DNA of 64,000 nt from Gammaproteobacteria bacterium (lineage in GTDB: Bacteria; Pseudomonadota; Gammaproteobacteria; DSM-16500), in contig JABDGC010000002.1 in assembly GCA_013286215.1 (NCBI GenBank), forward strand, positions 52,730-116,729. The letters run 5' to 3'. This document shows, piece after piece, positions 1-8,449 of the stretch. Below the pieces are notes generated by a model. That model saw only the letters and a program-made list of their open reading frames with translations. It did not search any database and was not told the DNA's origin. Position numbers and translations under genes: made by a program. Numbering within the stretch: the first letter of the stretch is position 1; every line of letters begins with the position of its first letter.

Positions 1-333
1 GTACCCACGTTCTTTCGCCAAAGCTTCACTGGCATTGATAAGTGTTGTTCCAATGCCATTTTTTCTGAAATGAGGTAAGACATTCAAATCAGATATCTCT
101 GGAATATTTTTTTGGTTAAAGAAGGGATATTCTGATTTCCACTTAATGGTCACATAACCGCAAAATTTGCCATTTTCTTTTCCTACGATGACAGAGCGAA
201 TGCTACGCGATTGTTCACTCAGGTAGCTTTCATAAATACTTTTTGGCTTATTCCAGCCAATAATATTAAAAGATGAGGCGATTTCGTCAATATCACTTTC
301 TGTCAGGGGGCGGAGAATTAAGTTTTTCGTCAT
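1..333 (-). CDS. GNAT family N-acetyltransferase (partial, C-terminus off the window)
   Basis: The reading frame starts at an ATG at 333 (sequence MTKNLILRPLTESDID) and runs off the left edge after 111 codons. The start 'LILRPLTESD' and the motif RKNGIGTTLI around residue 90 match the acetyl-CoA pyrophosphate-binding loop (Q/R-x-x-G-x-G/A) of GNAT enzymes, so it should move an acetyl group from acetyl-CoA to an amine. Its start overlaps the stop of the cupin-GNAT gene upstream (ATGA), which suggests co-translation in a leftward operon with the next three genes. The substrate cannot be told. It is one of about ten GNAT genes in this window. Confidence 0.85.
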   Translation of the reverse strand, partial: MTKNLILRPLTESDIDEIASSFNIIGWNKPKSIYESYLSEQSRSIRSVIVGKENGKFCGYVTIKWKSEYPFFNQKNIPEISDLNVLPHFRKNGIGTTLINASEALAKERGY

Positions 334-1166
334 AATGAAATGCTCATTACTGCAACAGGATGTCCAAAAAGTTCATCGGTTCCAATGAACTGCCAGCCTA
401 ACCGAGTATACCAGTTTGGTATAGTGGGATCGAAGGCTAGCAAATAAAGAACCGGATAATTAAGAGCTTTTGCTTGCGATTTAATGGCATCAATAAGCAT
501 TTCACCAATGGCCTGACCTCGGTGTTTGGGGTGTACGACTAAGCTTCCTAGCCAAGGTGAGATTCCAGGACGTATGCCGTCGTTTTCACGTAGGCACGCC
601 ATTCCAATGGGTTTCTTATTCTGTAGGGCAACAAGAGCCATGGGAGTTTTATTATCGTTCAGATGCTCATTCAGCTTTTGTTTTGCTTTTTCTATAGAGG
701 CGTTAGGTGCCCAATGGCGACTAATTTCTTCGTACCATAATTCAGCAAGTTGAGGGATGTGTTCTTTGCAATCCATGAGCGATTTAATTTCGATCTGTTT
801 TTCTTGAGTATGATTACCTACATTTACTCTATCTAATTTATGGTTTGGCGTGGAAACAACAATAAAAACTAAATCCTGGTTTGTGTTGTTAACAATTTTA
901 TGAGGAACCTGCGGTTGCACCTCTATGCCATCGAGAGCACCTAGCAGGTGTTGGACGTTATCAATTTCCATCGTTGCAGTGCCGGATATAATGAAGAAAA
1001 ACTGCCAGGTTTTTTCATGGTAGTGTTTTTCTTCCATCGTTCCAGCAGGCATTTTTTCTTGAAGTATACATAAATTGGGATTATTAGCTAAAAACCACCC
1101 ATCGCAATGAGTGCCCCAGTTAAAATGTTCTGCTATCTGAGTGTTTATTTTATGTGTTTTTTTCAT
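330..1166 (-). CDS. Cupin-GNAT fusion protein
   Basis: A 278-residue two-domain protein. Residues about 30-115 form a cupin beta-barrel (KHYHEKTWQFFFIISG carries the metal-binding histidine/glutamate pattern). Residues about 125-278 form a GNAT acetyltransferase with the acetyl-CoA loop HRGQAIGEMLIDAIK and the ending NWYTRLGWQFIGTDELFGH. The cupin may bind a small ligand that is acetylated or senses the substrate; that part is inference. It sits in a leftward operon between a Nudix gene (8-bp gap) and another GNAT (4-bp overlap). A truncated relative of its GNAT half lies at 15046-15318 with nearly the same motifs. Substrate unknown. Confidence 0.85.
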   Translation of the reverse strand: MKKTHKINTQIAEHFNWGTHCDGWFLANNPNLCILQEKMPAGTMEEKHYHEKTWQFFFIISGTATMEIDNVQHLLGALDGIEVQPQVPHKIVNNTNQDLVFIVVSTPNHKLDRVNVGNHTQEKQIEIKSLMDCKEHIPQLAELWYEEISRHWAPNASIEKAKQKLNEHLNDNKTPMALVALQNKKPIGMACLRENDGIRPGISPWLGSLVVHPKHRGQAIGEMLIDAIKSQAKALNYPVLYLLAFDPTIPNWYTRLGWQFIGTDELFGHPVAVMSISL

Positions 1167-1173
1167 AGTGATG

Positions 1174-1638
1174 CTACCAGGTATCTGAACGTGGTAAGTT
1201 TGTAAAATATTCGTTTAATCTCCGCTTTGTTCCTGGGCTTGTCATGTCAGGTAGGCTCTCGTAATTAAACCAACCCGTTTTTTCAATTTCAGGAGAATAA
1301 GCATTGGCAAGAGAGTAATTTTTCACAACATAAATGATTGGATAGTCACTGACACCAAGGTAGGTGTGGTGATAGATCCCAAATAATTCCGGTTCACCGA
1401 TAACCGTTATGCCGACTTCTTCTTTTAATTCACGTAGGACGGCTGCTTTGGCGGATTCTCTTTTCTTTACACCACCACCAGGTATATACCAATGTGGCTG
1501 GTAGGTGTGCTTGACTAATAAAACTTGGTTCTGTGAATTTAAAACAATGGCGCGAGAACCAAGTGTGCAGATGCCCAACATAGATTGGTATTTTCGAGTG
1601 ATTCGATTAGCAATTTTGTGGAGAGTAGTTAATTTCAT
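1174..1638 (-). CDS. Nudix hydrolase
   Basis: A 154-residue protein with a clear Nudix box (G-x5-E-x7-REUxEExGU), read as GVKKRESAKAAVLRELKEEV and then GI, around residues 56-78. Nudix enzymes hydrolyse a nucleoside diphosphate linked to another group, using Mg2+ held by the REUxEE glutamates. The substrate cannot be read from sequence; the short, single-domain form is like MutT-type housecleaning enzymes. It overlaps the start of the region after the LysE gene by 4 bp (ATGA type), so it is probably translated from the same mRNA as the exporter and cupin-GNAT genes. Confidence 0.9.
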   Translation of the reverse strand: MKLTTLHKIANRITRKYQSMLGICTLGSRAIVLNSQNQVLLVKHTYQPHWYIPGGGVKKRESAKAAVLRELKEEVGITVIGEPELFGIYHHTYLGVSDYPIIYVVKNYSLANAYSPEIEKTGWFNYESLPDMTSPGTKRRLNEYFTNLPRSDTW

Positions 1639-2252
1639 AGCAATACCTTCAATGCATAAAAACCAAAAGCCAAAATGATTCCACCAGAAACCCAGTTAAT
1701 AATTTGCATAAAGGACTGGCTTACGCGTTTGTGTAAAATATAAGCAACGCCACCGCTGAGTAGTAGCCACCAAAGGGCTGACCCTAGGGTAATGCCCACA
1801 ACAAGAAAGATAGCATCAGTGTAGTCTATGCTTGTGCTTCCCAAGCCTAAACCTGCAAATATGGCGACAAAAGATAGAATGGTCATCGGATTGGTTATGG
1901 TTAGAAAGTAAGTAGTGGCACAGGCATGCCAGGGTGATCTGTCTGAATTACCTGTTGCAGATCGCTCACGTGGTGGGGTGAGGAGGAGTTTTACTCCAAG
2001 GTAAAGTAAAAATAGACCGCCTATTACTCGAATCCAAAATTGCTGGGCTACTAGCATTGAAGATACAGCAGTTAGCCCAAAGCCCGCGATTAGGCCATAG
2101 GTGCCATCAGCTAAGGCTGCGCCCATGCCGGTCATTAGGCCGACCCTAAAGCCATCGTGGAGGGAACGCTGTATGCAAAGGATGCCAATAGGGCCGACGG
2201 GTGCCGCGATAGCGAAACCAATTATTAAACCTTTCAGAAGTAAGGCTAGCAT
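1635..2252 (-). CDS. LysE/RhtB family amino-acid exporter
   Basis: A 205-residue inner-membrane protein of the size usual for LysE/RhtB exporters, with about six hydrophobic segments. The N-terminal 'GFAIAAPVGPIGILCIQRSL' region holds the family's signature A-P-G-P loop, and 'TNPMTILSFVAIFAGLG' holds the second conserved N-P turn. Such proteins export amino acids or related compounds with the proton gradient. It is the first gene of the leftward run with Nudix, cupin-GNAT and GNAT, and shares an intergenic region of about 185 bp with the divergent kinase gene at 2438. The pairing with acetyltransferases could mean modify-and-export of a toxic amine, but this is inference. Confidence 0.9.
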   Translation of the reverse strand: MLALLLKGLIIGFAIAAPVGPIGILCIQRSLHDGFRVGLMTGMGAALADGTYGLIAGFGLTAVSSMLVAQQFWIRVIGGLFLLYLGVKLLLTPPRERSATGNSDRSPWHACATTYFLTITNPMTILSFVAIFAGLGLGSTSIDYTDAIFLVVGITLGSALWWLLLSGGVAYILHKRVSQSFMQIINWVSGGIILAFGFYALKVLL

Positions 2253-2437
2253 TTAAGATTCTTCACATTTTGTCTGATTTGCATACAAATTATACATTCT
2301 TGTTTGTTTCGTCGAATGGCGACAGGGTAACAGCGAATTGTAGTTCTTTGCTCAGAATATTTAAAGATCGGCCTGCCATTCACAAACTCCAATAGGGCCG
2401 TTATGATCGGAAGTCTTAATATTGAGGTGCCCATTAA

Positions 2438-3679
2438 ATGTTAGATGATTCTACAGCCCATTATCGTGAAATTGTAGAGGATGCTGCTCGCCTGATGTCG
2501 ATGCGTTTTAAAGCTCCTGTCCATTTTTCGAAAGTCATTCAGCTCAGTGAGCCTGATAGGCGTAACCTGATATTGAGGTTGGAAATTAATAGCCCAACGA
2601 ATGAAATGCCACGGACGGTTATTTTGAAGAAAAATGCTACTGAAAAACAAATTTTTGATCGTGGTGAAAATGAAACGGAGGTTGAGCAATTCTCTCGTTT
2701 TGCTCACGATTGGGCTGGCATTGAATTTTTAACTCAGGTTGGTAACCATCATGCCCCATTGTTCTATGCAGGAAGTATAGAACATAAATTCATCATTCTC
2801 GAAGACCTGGGTCTTGCGCATCCCAGTCTTGTTGGGCCATTAACGCGAGCACCTTCCGCCGCTAATCTTCAAGAGGCAAAAACTGCTTTGATTGCTTATG
2901 TGCGTAGATTAGGAAAAATGCATGCTGATACAGCGGGGAAGTATGATCAATTCACTGCGATTTTAAAGCGAATTTATCCCGAAGCACTTCGATTTAATTA
3001 CCTTCCTGAAAAAGATGGTGAAATTGTTCTTGGTCAATTGAAAAAAATAATCGGCCATGACTCTAAGGAATTAACAGAGGAAATTCATGCTATTTTAGAG
3101 TTTTCACAGCTTAAAAATGAATTTACAGTATTTTTGCATGGTGATATTTGCCCCGATAATGTCTATTACCAAAATAATGAAATGCGTTTTATTGATTTTG
3201 AGTTTGGTGATTTTGGCAACGCATTGGTTGATGGCGTGTATTTGCGTATGAGCATGCCAAGCTGCTGGTGCTCTAAAGCTGTTCCAGCTTTAATTGTTAA
3301 GGAAATGGATAAGGTTTACAGAAACGAACTAAAAGCAGGCATCTTATCTGCTAGTGATGATGCCATTTACAATAAGCAATTGGCATACGCTTCTGCGTAC
3401 TGGCTGGTACGTACTATAAAGCAGATTGTTGACATGGACTTGATAGACCATGAATGGATTTGTCCGAGCGGCCCCGTTGATTCTGACTCGAAATGGGAGC
3501 CTGAAAAAAATGCGTTCCGGCCACGAATCATATCAAGGCTGGGGGCTTTTATTGCATGTTCAAAGGAAGCGGGATATCTCCCAAAATTCCGTGAAGCAGC
3601 AATGCAACTTCAATCTTGTTTACTTAGAGTATGGCCGGGAATACACGAAATTGATCTGTTTCCGGTTTTTCAATCATAG
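2438..3679 (+). CDS. APH/choline-kinase-like phosphotransferase
   Basis: A 413-residue protein with a kinase-like fold. The catalytic loop HGDICPDN (around residue 232) and the metal-binding IDFEFGDFG (around 252) match the aminoglycoside phosphotransferase/choline kinase superfamily, where the HGD aspartate is catalytic. It should phosphorylate a small hydroxylated molecule with ATP; family members act on aminoglycosides, choline, homoserine or others, and I cannot pick one. GAGGTG about 12 bp before the ATG is a good ribosome site. Its last 56 bp overlap the 3' end of the convergent gene at 3624-4130, so one of the two ends was probably altered by a recombination junction near 3660. Confidence 0.8.
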   Translation: MLDDSTAHYREIVEDAARLMSMRFKAPVHFSKVIQLSEPDRRNLILRLEINSPTNEMPRTVILKKNATEKQIFDRGENETEVEQFSRFAHDWAGIEFLTQVGNHHAPLFYAGSIEHKFIILEDLGLAHPSLVGPLTRAPSAANLQEAKTALIAYVRRLGKMHADTAGKYDQFTAILKRIYPEALRFNYLPEKDGEIVLGQLKKIIGHDSKELTEEIHAILEFSQLKNEFTVFLHGDICPDNVYYQNNEMRFIDFEFGDFGNALVDGVYLRMSMPSCWCSKAVPALIVKEMDKVYRNELKAGILSASDDAIYNKQLAYASAYWLVRTIKQIVDMDLIDHEWICPSGPVDSDSKWEPEKNAFRPRIISRLGAFIACSKEAGYLPKFREAAMQLQSCLLRVWPGIHEIDLFPVFQS

Positions 3680-4130
3680 ATGAGGCTTCGCTATAAGAGA
3701 GCTCTTGCGTTTGTTTTAACTTTAAAACCAGCTCGCGAGCTCTTTGGATGTCGTCGTTGATATTGGCATCACAAATCAGCTTTACTTGATTTTTTGCATA
3801 ATCCTTAGGATACCTCCTTTCCAGTTTCCACGCGGCTGCTTGCCAGTGACCATTTTCAATAGCAAGGTCAATTTGCACCAACCATTTTAAGGCAGCCTCA
3901 CCTTCTGCTTTTTTTACTTCGATAAAAAAATCTGAGAATATATCATTTTCCTCTTGTTCTTGAGTTTTACTGCCCCTAATTACCCAGTTTCGAAATGTAC
4001 TATATGCAATTCCTGCGTAATGACAGGCTAGTTCGTAAGTTGCTCCCTTTTTTAAACAATTTAGAACCTTGATTTTAACTTCATCTGTTAATTTAATTGG
4101 GCGGCCAGCTCTTGTTTGTTCTTGCATCAT
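3624..4130 (-). CDS. Terminase-small-subunit-like HTH protein
   Basis: 168 residues. The first 50 (GRPIKLTDEVKIKVLNCLKK, then YELACHYAGIAYSTFRNWV) form a helix-turn-helix of the kind found in phage small terminase subunits and transposase-like DNA binders. The segment EAALKWLVQI and WQAAAWKLERRYPKDY is typical of that group. It is the distal gene of a leftward set with the replication-type genes and alpA. GGAG precedes the double ATG. No packaging or capsid genes are nearby, so a role as a DNA-binding protein of an integrative element is more likely than packaging. The last ~15 residues (EKPETDQFRVFPAIL) run antisense into the kinase gene and may be read-on sequence. Confidence 0.65.
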   Translation of the reverse strand: MMQEQTRAGRPIKLTDEVKIKVLNCLKKGATYELACHYAGIAYSTFRNWVIRGSKTQEQEENDIFSDFFIEVKKAEGEAALKWLVQIDLAIENGHWQAAAWKLERRYPKDYAKNQVKLICDANINDDIQRARELVLKLKQTQELSYSEASSMIEKPETDQFRVFPAIL

Positions 4131-4164
4131 GCTTATTCTCCTGTTTTTTTAGTATCCAATAACT

Positions 4165-4635
4165 CTAAAAATTAATATTTGATTGTTTATTTAATGCTTC
4201 TTTTATCTGTTTTATATGTTTTTTAGCTATTTCTTTGTCTGGTTCTTTCTCTAAGAGCCTATTATTTTCGCGTTCCTTTCTTTTAAGTTCATAGTGTTCC
4301 TCCTTTTGCAAGGCTGTAGCTGCCTCACGAAACTCAGCAATACTTGGCGGATATTTGTAAATATTGATGACTTGTTCTGCGGCTTTGAGTATTACATTAG
4401 GAGAATATTCTTTTAAGCCGTTAAACCATAAAAAGTCATTGGTGAGTCGTATTTGTTCATCAAGTAATAAATCAGTCCATAAATTTTTATAAGTGGCAGT
4501 AAACACTAAAAATAACTTTGTTAACCATTCAGGAAAATTTAATTTAATGCTGTCCTCGTTTTCTGAGGTGTTGAAGGTATGACTGCATTGAAGCTTGTCT
4601 ACGGTTTGGCTTGTCAGTTCCTTGATGTTTTTCAT
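4165..4635 (-). CDS. Possible replicative helicase-loader-like protein of an integrative element
   Basis: 156 residues, no catalytic motif seen. The middle (EYSPNVILKAAEQVI...YPPSIAEFREAATAL) resembles the alpha-helical N-terminal part of phage helicase loaders and inhibitors, where a run of 'all-helix, PPTIAEF' residues recurs. The C-terminal third is highly charged and probably coiled coil. Its start lies inside the end of the upstream gene, with a 92-bp overlap in another frame, and TGGAGAAAGACG precedes the ATG, so coupling to that gene is likely. The match is to the general look of the family, not to a strict motif, so the function is tentative. Confidence 0.5.
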   Translation of the reverse strand: MKNIKELTSQTVDKLQCSHTFNTSENEDSIKLNFPEWLTKLFLVFTATYKNLWTDLLLDEQIRLTNDFLWFNGLKEYSPNVILKAAEQVINIYKYPPSIAEFREAATALQKEEHYELKRKERENNRLLEKEPDKEIAKKHIKQIKEALNKQSNINF

Positions 4636-5305
4636 CGTCTTTCTCCATGATTTCGTCAGTCCATCTCTCGCCGCTAAGATATTTTACAGGGGAGGGAATA
4701 AACTTCTTGTTTTTCCATTGTTCATCTTTGTTTACTCTAGCCTTTACGTCCCCAATAATTTCGCATGCTATTTGGCCCAATTTTTTGGAGAGCCAAATTT
4801 CTTGAGCTTCTTTCTTTTTTATTTTTCTAGGATAATTTTCCCAAAATAAATCAAACGATCTTAATAGATTTATATCTTCTCTCTTATTATTTATCTCTAT
4901 ATCTATTATCATGGGACTGTTTGTCTGGTGATCAGTGGACAGTTCGTCAGGTGGCCATAGGACAGATTGTGCATGAATTTTTTCTTCAGAAGACAATTCG
5001 ACTAGAGATGTAGTTAATGCCTCGCCTAAAAAATAGTGATAGGATTTATATTTCTTTATGCGGTGGATGAGCTTTAATCTAGATAGAAAAGCGATTCTAG
5101 GGCTTAGCCTTCTTGCGGAATATCTGCATTCTAAGGCCAATTTTTTTTGAAAAGCGAAGCATTTAGGGTCATCAGGCTTCATGTCAATATAATCGGCTAT
5201 AACCCGCAAAATAAGAGCATCAATGGGCTTTAGTTTGAATTTTTTTGATGATTCTGAGCGTAAAAATATGGCTACAGTATAATGTGCTGAAATTTTTTTA
5301 GCCAT
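4544..5305 (-). CDS. Helix-turn-helix replication-type protein of a mobile element
   Basis: 253 residues when begun at the ATG at 5305 (MAKKISAHYT). That start has GAGGTG upstream and overlaps the alpA stop, whereas the longer frame from 5356 would run through alpA. The N-terminal ~100 residues look like a winged helix (DALILRVIADYID...CRYSARRLSPRIAFLSRLKLI). Residues about 160-235 contain FDLFWENYPRKIKKKEA and SPVKYLSGERW, a pattern known from phage lambda O-like and plasmid replication proteins. It would bind the element's origin. Just upstream lies the repeat-rich stretch 5625-5803, a candidate binding region. It ends 92 bp inside the next gene. Confidence 0.6.
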   Translation of the reverse strand: MAKKISAHYTVAIFLRSESSKKFKLKPIDALILRVIADYIDMKPDDPKCFAFQKKLALECRYSARRLSPRIAFLSRLKLIHRIKKYKSYHYFLGEALTTSLVELSSEEKIHAQSVLWPPDELSTDHQTNSPMIIDIEINNKREDINLLRSFDLFWENYPRKIKKKEAQEIWLSKKLGQIACEIIGDVKARVNKDEQWKNKKFIPSPVKYLSGERWTDEIMEKDDEKHQGTDKPNRRQASMQSYLQHLRKRGQH

Positions 5306-5558
5306 GGGGCACCTCTTTTGTACTACAAGAGGATGTTTGAAGTACATGTTGTTCAATCCATTTTAAAACATCAGATTCAGCATATCTGACTGCTGATCCT
5401 AGTTTCCGGTAGGGAATTGATTCCGTGCCGCCTTCCCAGCGCTTACGTCGCAACCAATGCACAGATTTTCGGATTAACGCGGCAACTTCTTGCTCAGTGA
5501 GGAGTTTGATAATGTTAAGCGTAGCAATGGATGAAGCTGAATAAGATGCTTGTGTCAT
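5298..5558 (-). CDS. AlpA-like excisionase/transcription regulator
   Basis: 86 residues, with the AlpA/helix-turn-helix-17 pattern: LLTEQEVAALIRKSVHWLRRKRW, then YRKLGSAVRYAESDVLKWIEQH. In this family the first helix pair binds DNA and the R-Y-x-x-x-D-V-x-x-W end is typical. AlpA proteins switch on integrase expression or act as excisionases of P4-like elements. Its stop codon lies just after the ATG of the next gene. The 320-bp upstream region with ordered repeats is likely its own operator. Confidence 0.85.
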   Translation of the reverse strand: MTQASYSASSIATLNIIKLLTEQEVAALIRKSVHWLRRKRWEGGTESIPYRKLGSAVRYAESDVLKWIEQHVLQTSSCSTKEVPHG

Positions 5559-5624
5559 GTTTGTCCACCGTGATGTTCATTACGTAAAAATTCGCTGTAT
5601 TATTTGTGAATACACGAATCCCTT

Positions 5625-5803
5625 TTCGACATTATTCAGCGTCGAATTACTGTAATGACTGTTAACCCCGTCACGGTGTGGGTTGTGTTAGCTGACACTT
5701 CCCCCCTGCCTAACGAACAGGTCTCGGCTAGTGATTTGAGTGTGCTAGCGACACTGGTTGTTAACCCCACCACGGTAATGCCTCGCCTAACGAACGAGTC
5801 TCG
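5625..5803. repeat. Iteron-like repeat cluster in the alpA control region
   Basis: The 321-bp gap between alpA and rhuM-fic holds no gene but three repeat types, each twice. Unit A is gttaacccc plus cacggt at 5661-5677 and 5760-5776. Unit B is tgtg(t/c)tagc(t)gacact at 5684-5699 and 5741-5755, with outer halves that are inverted (gtgt/acac). Unit C is gcctaacgaac plus gtctcg at 5708-5726 and 5785-5803. The order is A-B-C-B-A-C. An inverted pair TTCGAC/GTCGAA sits at 5625-5646. These are seen directly. Use as a replication origin or as AlpA/Rep operators is inference from position. Confidence 0.7.
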
Positions 5804-5879
5804 ATCATTTAAAGGATGACTCCTTTGAATATTTATATTACTTTGATCGCTATTTGTAAATAGGCTGTGCTTTTAATTT

Positions 5880-6875
5880 TTATTGGGAATCATTCACTTT
5901 CCTTTTTGCTAATAAAGTACAAACTAACCCAATCATTTTGTCTTTATCCTTAGGCGAGCTTTCTGCAATTAAAAGCGTAATGGCAGTGAGGGCCGGTGGT
6001 GTCATTCGAGTAAGGTCTAATGTTTTTGTATAACGAAGAAACCAAATGAAAGCATAAGCGCCACTGCGTTTATTCCCATCGACAAAAGGATGATTTTTAA
6101 CAATGAAGTAAAGTAGGTGAGCCGCTTTTTCTTCAACGCTGGGGTAAAGTTCTTCGCCACCAAAGGACTGCATTATATTTCCAATAATTGCGGCAACACT
6201 ATCTTTTGTTCGTTCGACGCCAAAAATATCGGTAGCTTCATTTTTTGAAATGAGATTTTGTTTTAGTTCTGCTAATGCTTTGTTTAATTTTTCTGCTGTT
6301 AATGCCACTTTCTTTTTGGTTGCGCCCTGAGTGATTAATTTATCTTTGTCATAGGCGTCAAGAGAAAACCAGGTATCCGCAAATAGGGTGACAAGTTCAA
6401 GGATGCTGTCGTGCTCTATTGCCGTGTCGGCAGGTAATAAGGTTTTAACATCATCAATGGCCTTGAGGAATTCTGAATAATTTTTTTGTATGCGAGTGCG
6501 ATTTATTGTGTATCCTTTGTAAATATGGTCTTTAAGGGTCTTTGTTGCCCATTGGCGGAAGGCAATTGCTTTCTTGGAATTGGTGCGGTAACCAATAGCG
6601 AGAATGACATCTAAGCTATAAAATTGAACCTGATAGGTTTTGCCATCTTCGGCAGTATGTGCCAATTTTGCACATACTGAATCCTCATTTAATTCTTTAT
6701 CTTTCAATATGTTGCGAATATGTTTTGTCACGACAGAGCGTTCTACTTCAAAGATGTCGGCAATGTGTGCTTGGCTAGCCCAGAGCATATCTGCTGAAAC
6801 ATCTTGCTTTAGCGTGATGGCACCATTTTTGGTTTGGTAGATAACGGTGTTATCAATGTTTTTTTGTATTTTCAT
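5880..6875 (-). CDS. RhuM-Fic/Doc fusion protein
   Basis: 331 residues. The first ~120 form a RhuM domain (LWASQAHIADIFEVERSVV, with FYSLDVILAIGYRTNSKKA around 85-105), a family linked to virulence and mobile elements. The C-terminal domain carries HPFVDGNKRSG at residue 262, the Fic/Doc active site in its HPFxxGNKR form. Fic enzymes with GN-G-R usually transfer AMP from ATP; the K variant is known from Doc, which phosphorylates. So the reaction is uncertain. It lies 12 bp downstream of the integrase on the same strand, as the second gene of the left element's integrase end. No antitoxin-like small gene was found beside it. Confidence 0.85.
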   Translation of the reverse strand: MKIQKNIDNTVIYQTKNGAITLKQDVSADMLWASQAHIADIFEVERSVVTKHIRNILKDKELNEDSVCAKLAHTAEDGKTYQVQFYSLDVILAIGYRTNSKKAIAFRQWATKTLKDHIYKGYTINRTRIQKNYSEFLKAIDDVKTLLPADTAIEHDSILELVTLFADTWFSLDAYDKDKLITQGATKKKVALTAEKLNKALAELKQNLISKNEATDIFGVERTKDSVAAIIGNIMQSFGGEELYPSVEEKAAHLLYFIVKNHPFVDGNKRSGAYAFIWFLRYTKTLDLTRMTPPALTAITLLIAESSPKDKDKMIGLVCTLLAKRKVNDSQ

Positions 6876-6887
6876 CTTCAGTCCTAT

Positions 6888-8129
6888 TTAAAATTTTTCT
6901 TTCCCTGCAAGAACAGGCAAAGGAATAATTGTTGGTTTTTTTAATCCCATCTGTAATAACAGATGGTCAGCAATCATTTGCATTGGCTTGCGTAAGCGTT
7001 CAACGTCCAAAATAATGTACCCTGCGGTAACATCATTGGCCATTTTATGATTGAGCAAGCGCTTTAAAGCATAGGCGGGAATATCAAGGCTTTCTGCGAT
7101 GGTGATGAAGGTACGGCGAAGGTCATGAACTGTGAATTGAATCTCAGTTTCTTTAATGACTTTGGCCATTTGTTTGCGTGGCTCAACAATATAACCATTT
7201 TCACCCGTGCTTGCAAAGACATAATTGCTTGATGAACTCATTTTCCTTTTTAATAGCAGATCATACAAATAATCAGACAGGGGGAGGGTGTGCGACTGCT
7301 TGTTTTTGGTGTCTGTGATTGTTAATGTTTTTGCTTTTAAATCGATTTGTTTCCACTCCAGTTTGGCGGCTTCCTGGCGGCGTAGCCCTGTAAAGAGAAT
7401 TAAAAGCAGATAATCGCGTAAAGTTTCATTTTTGAGGTTTTGCACGCCAGAATACCAGGAGCCGAGTTCATGGGCTTTAATGAAGGTCTGGCGGCGTTCA
7501 ACCCGATACCAGGCGCGAGTTTGAGATAAGCGCTTAATGGGGTTGTCTGTGATGAGTGTTCGGCCTTGTGAGTCTTCATATTGACCGGCAGCAAAGTTAA
7601 AAAGTGCGCGGAGTACTCGCATGGCCAAATTAGCATAGGCTTGTCCATGCTCTGTGCCTAGTTTCTCATGATGGCTGGCTACTTTGTCTTTGGTAATGGA
7701 GAGTAGGGGCTTGTCTTTCCAGGTTGTAAAAGCAATATGGAGTACACGTTGATAATCATAAAGCGTTTTAGGCTTGAGGGATTTGCGAGCCTGCATATAG
7801 TCATCCATAACCTGTTTAAGCGTCACCTGGCGCATTTTTTCGGCTCGTTTCTCGGCAAGAGGGTCTAACCCTTGGGCAATTTGTCCGAGCAGAATTTTGG
7901 CCTGATTTCGGGCTACTTCGGCAGTGAGTTCCCCATAACGTCCTACTTTAATCCGACGGAGCTTTCCTTTGACTATTTTTTCTACAAAAAAAGTTTTAGC
8001 ACCTCCTGAGGTTACTCTAATGCCAAAGCCTTTTAGCTTGTCGTCATAGTAACGCTTTTGGCCTGTTTGGCCTTTGCTTCCTTTCTGAGGTATGAGGAGG
8101 TCATCAATTTTAGATTTAATGATGTTCAT
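6888..8129 (-). CDS. int: P4-type tyrosine integrase (intact)
   Basis: 413 residues, the usual length of P4-like integrases. Residues 1-85 are the DUF4102 arm-binding domain (KRYYDDKLKGFGIRV...). The catalytic domain has the first arginine in LLLILFTGLRRQEA (about 249), HDLRRTF (about 340) and the tyrosine near AGYIILD (about 375), so the R-HxxR-Y set seems complete. It should cut and join a tRNA 3' end with the element's att site. The gene begins about 180 bp inside the att copy at 8312-8350 and is followed by rhuM-fic. Confidence 0.95.
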   Translation of the reverse strand: MNIIKSKIDDLLIPQKGSKGQTGQKRYYDDKLKGFGIRVTSGGAKTFFVEKIVKGKLRRIKVGRYGELTAEVARNQAKILLGQIAQGLDPLAEKRAEKMRQVTLKQVMDDYMQARKSLKPKTLYDYQRVLHIAFTTWKDKPLLSITKDKVASHHEKLGTEHGQAYANLAMRVLRALFNFAAGQYEDSQGRTLITDNPIKRLSQTRAWYRVERRQTFIKAHELGSWYSGVQNLKNETLRDYLLLILFTGLRRQEAAKLEWKQIDLKAKTLTITDTKNKQSHTLPLSDYLYDLLLKRKMSSSSNYVFASTGENGYIVEPRKQMAKVIKETEIQFTVHDLRRTFITIAESLDIPAYALKRLLNHKMANDVTAGYIILDVERLRKPMQMIADHLLLQMGLKKPTIIPLPVLAGKEKF

Positions 8130-8311
8130 GTTTTGGTCAATCCTTTCCTACAGTAACGTGTCGTATTAGTGTCGAATAAACATCTAAAAAGGATTAAAAA
8201 TGATTCTTAGGAATTATGCAAGATAATTTATTGTAAATATTAGCATTTTATTAATATTTCAAAATGTTTCTAAATCCGTATTAATCACTATAAATCGCAT
8301 TTTTATAATTC

Positions 8312-8350
8312 GTAATCAGTAGGTCACGTGTTCGATTCGCGTCGTCGGCA
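8312..8350 (+). repeat. att site: tRNA-Thr 3'-end copy, between the two elements
   Basis: From 8312 to 8347 these 36 bases equal 18032-18067 exactly. They contain a T-arm (GTGTTCGATTCGCG) and the acceptor 3' strand CGTCGGCA, which here keeps the canonical GGC. The matching tRNA 5' half is missing to the left, so this is not a functional tRNA but a copied 3' end, as left by tyrosine integrases. Its orientation puts the intact tRNA-Thr to the left, beyond this window. It would be the junction between the left element and the one ending at 18070. Confidence 0.85.
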
Positions 8351-8449
8351 TAGTAAAATCAAGGGGTTGTGTTTTGTAAGCCAAAAAGCAAGATCATCAT
8401 GTAGAAGCAATGTAGAAGGGGTAGGGCAAAACGACAGGGAGAGGATAGT

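Noticed and set aside
2246..2434. A 62-codon minus-strand ORF ahead of the LysE gene
   Set aside because: It fills the divergent promoter region, shows no family pattern and has an odd mix of residues.
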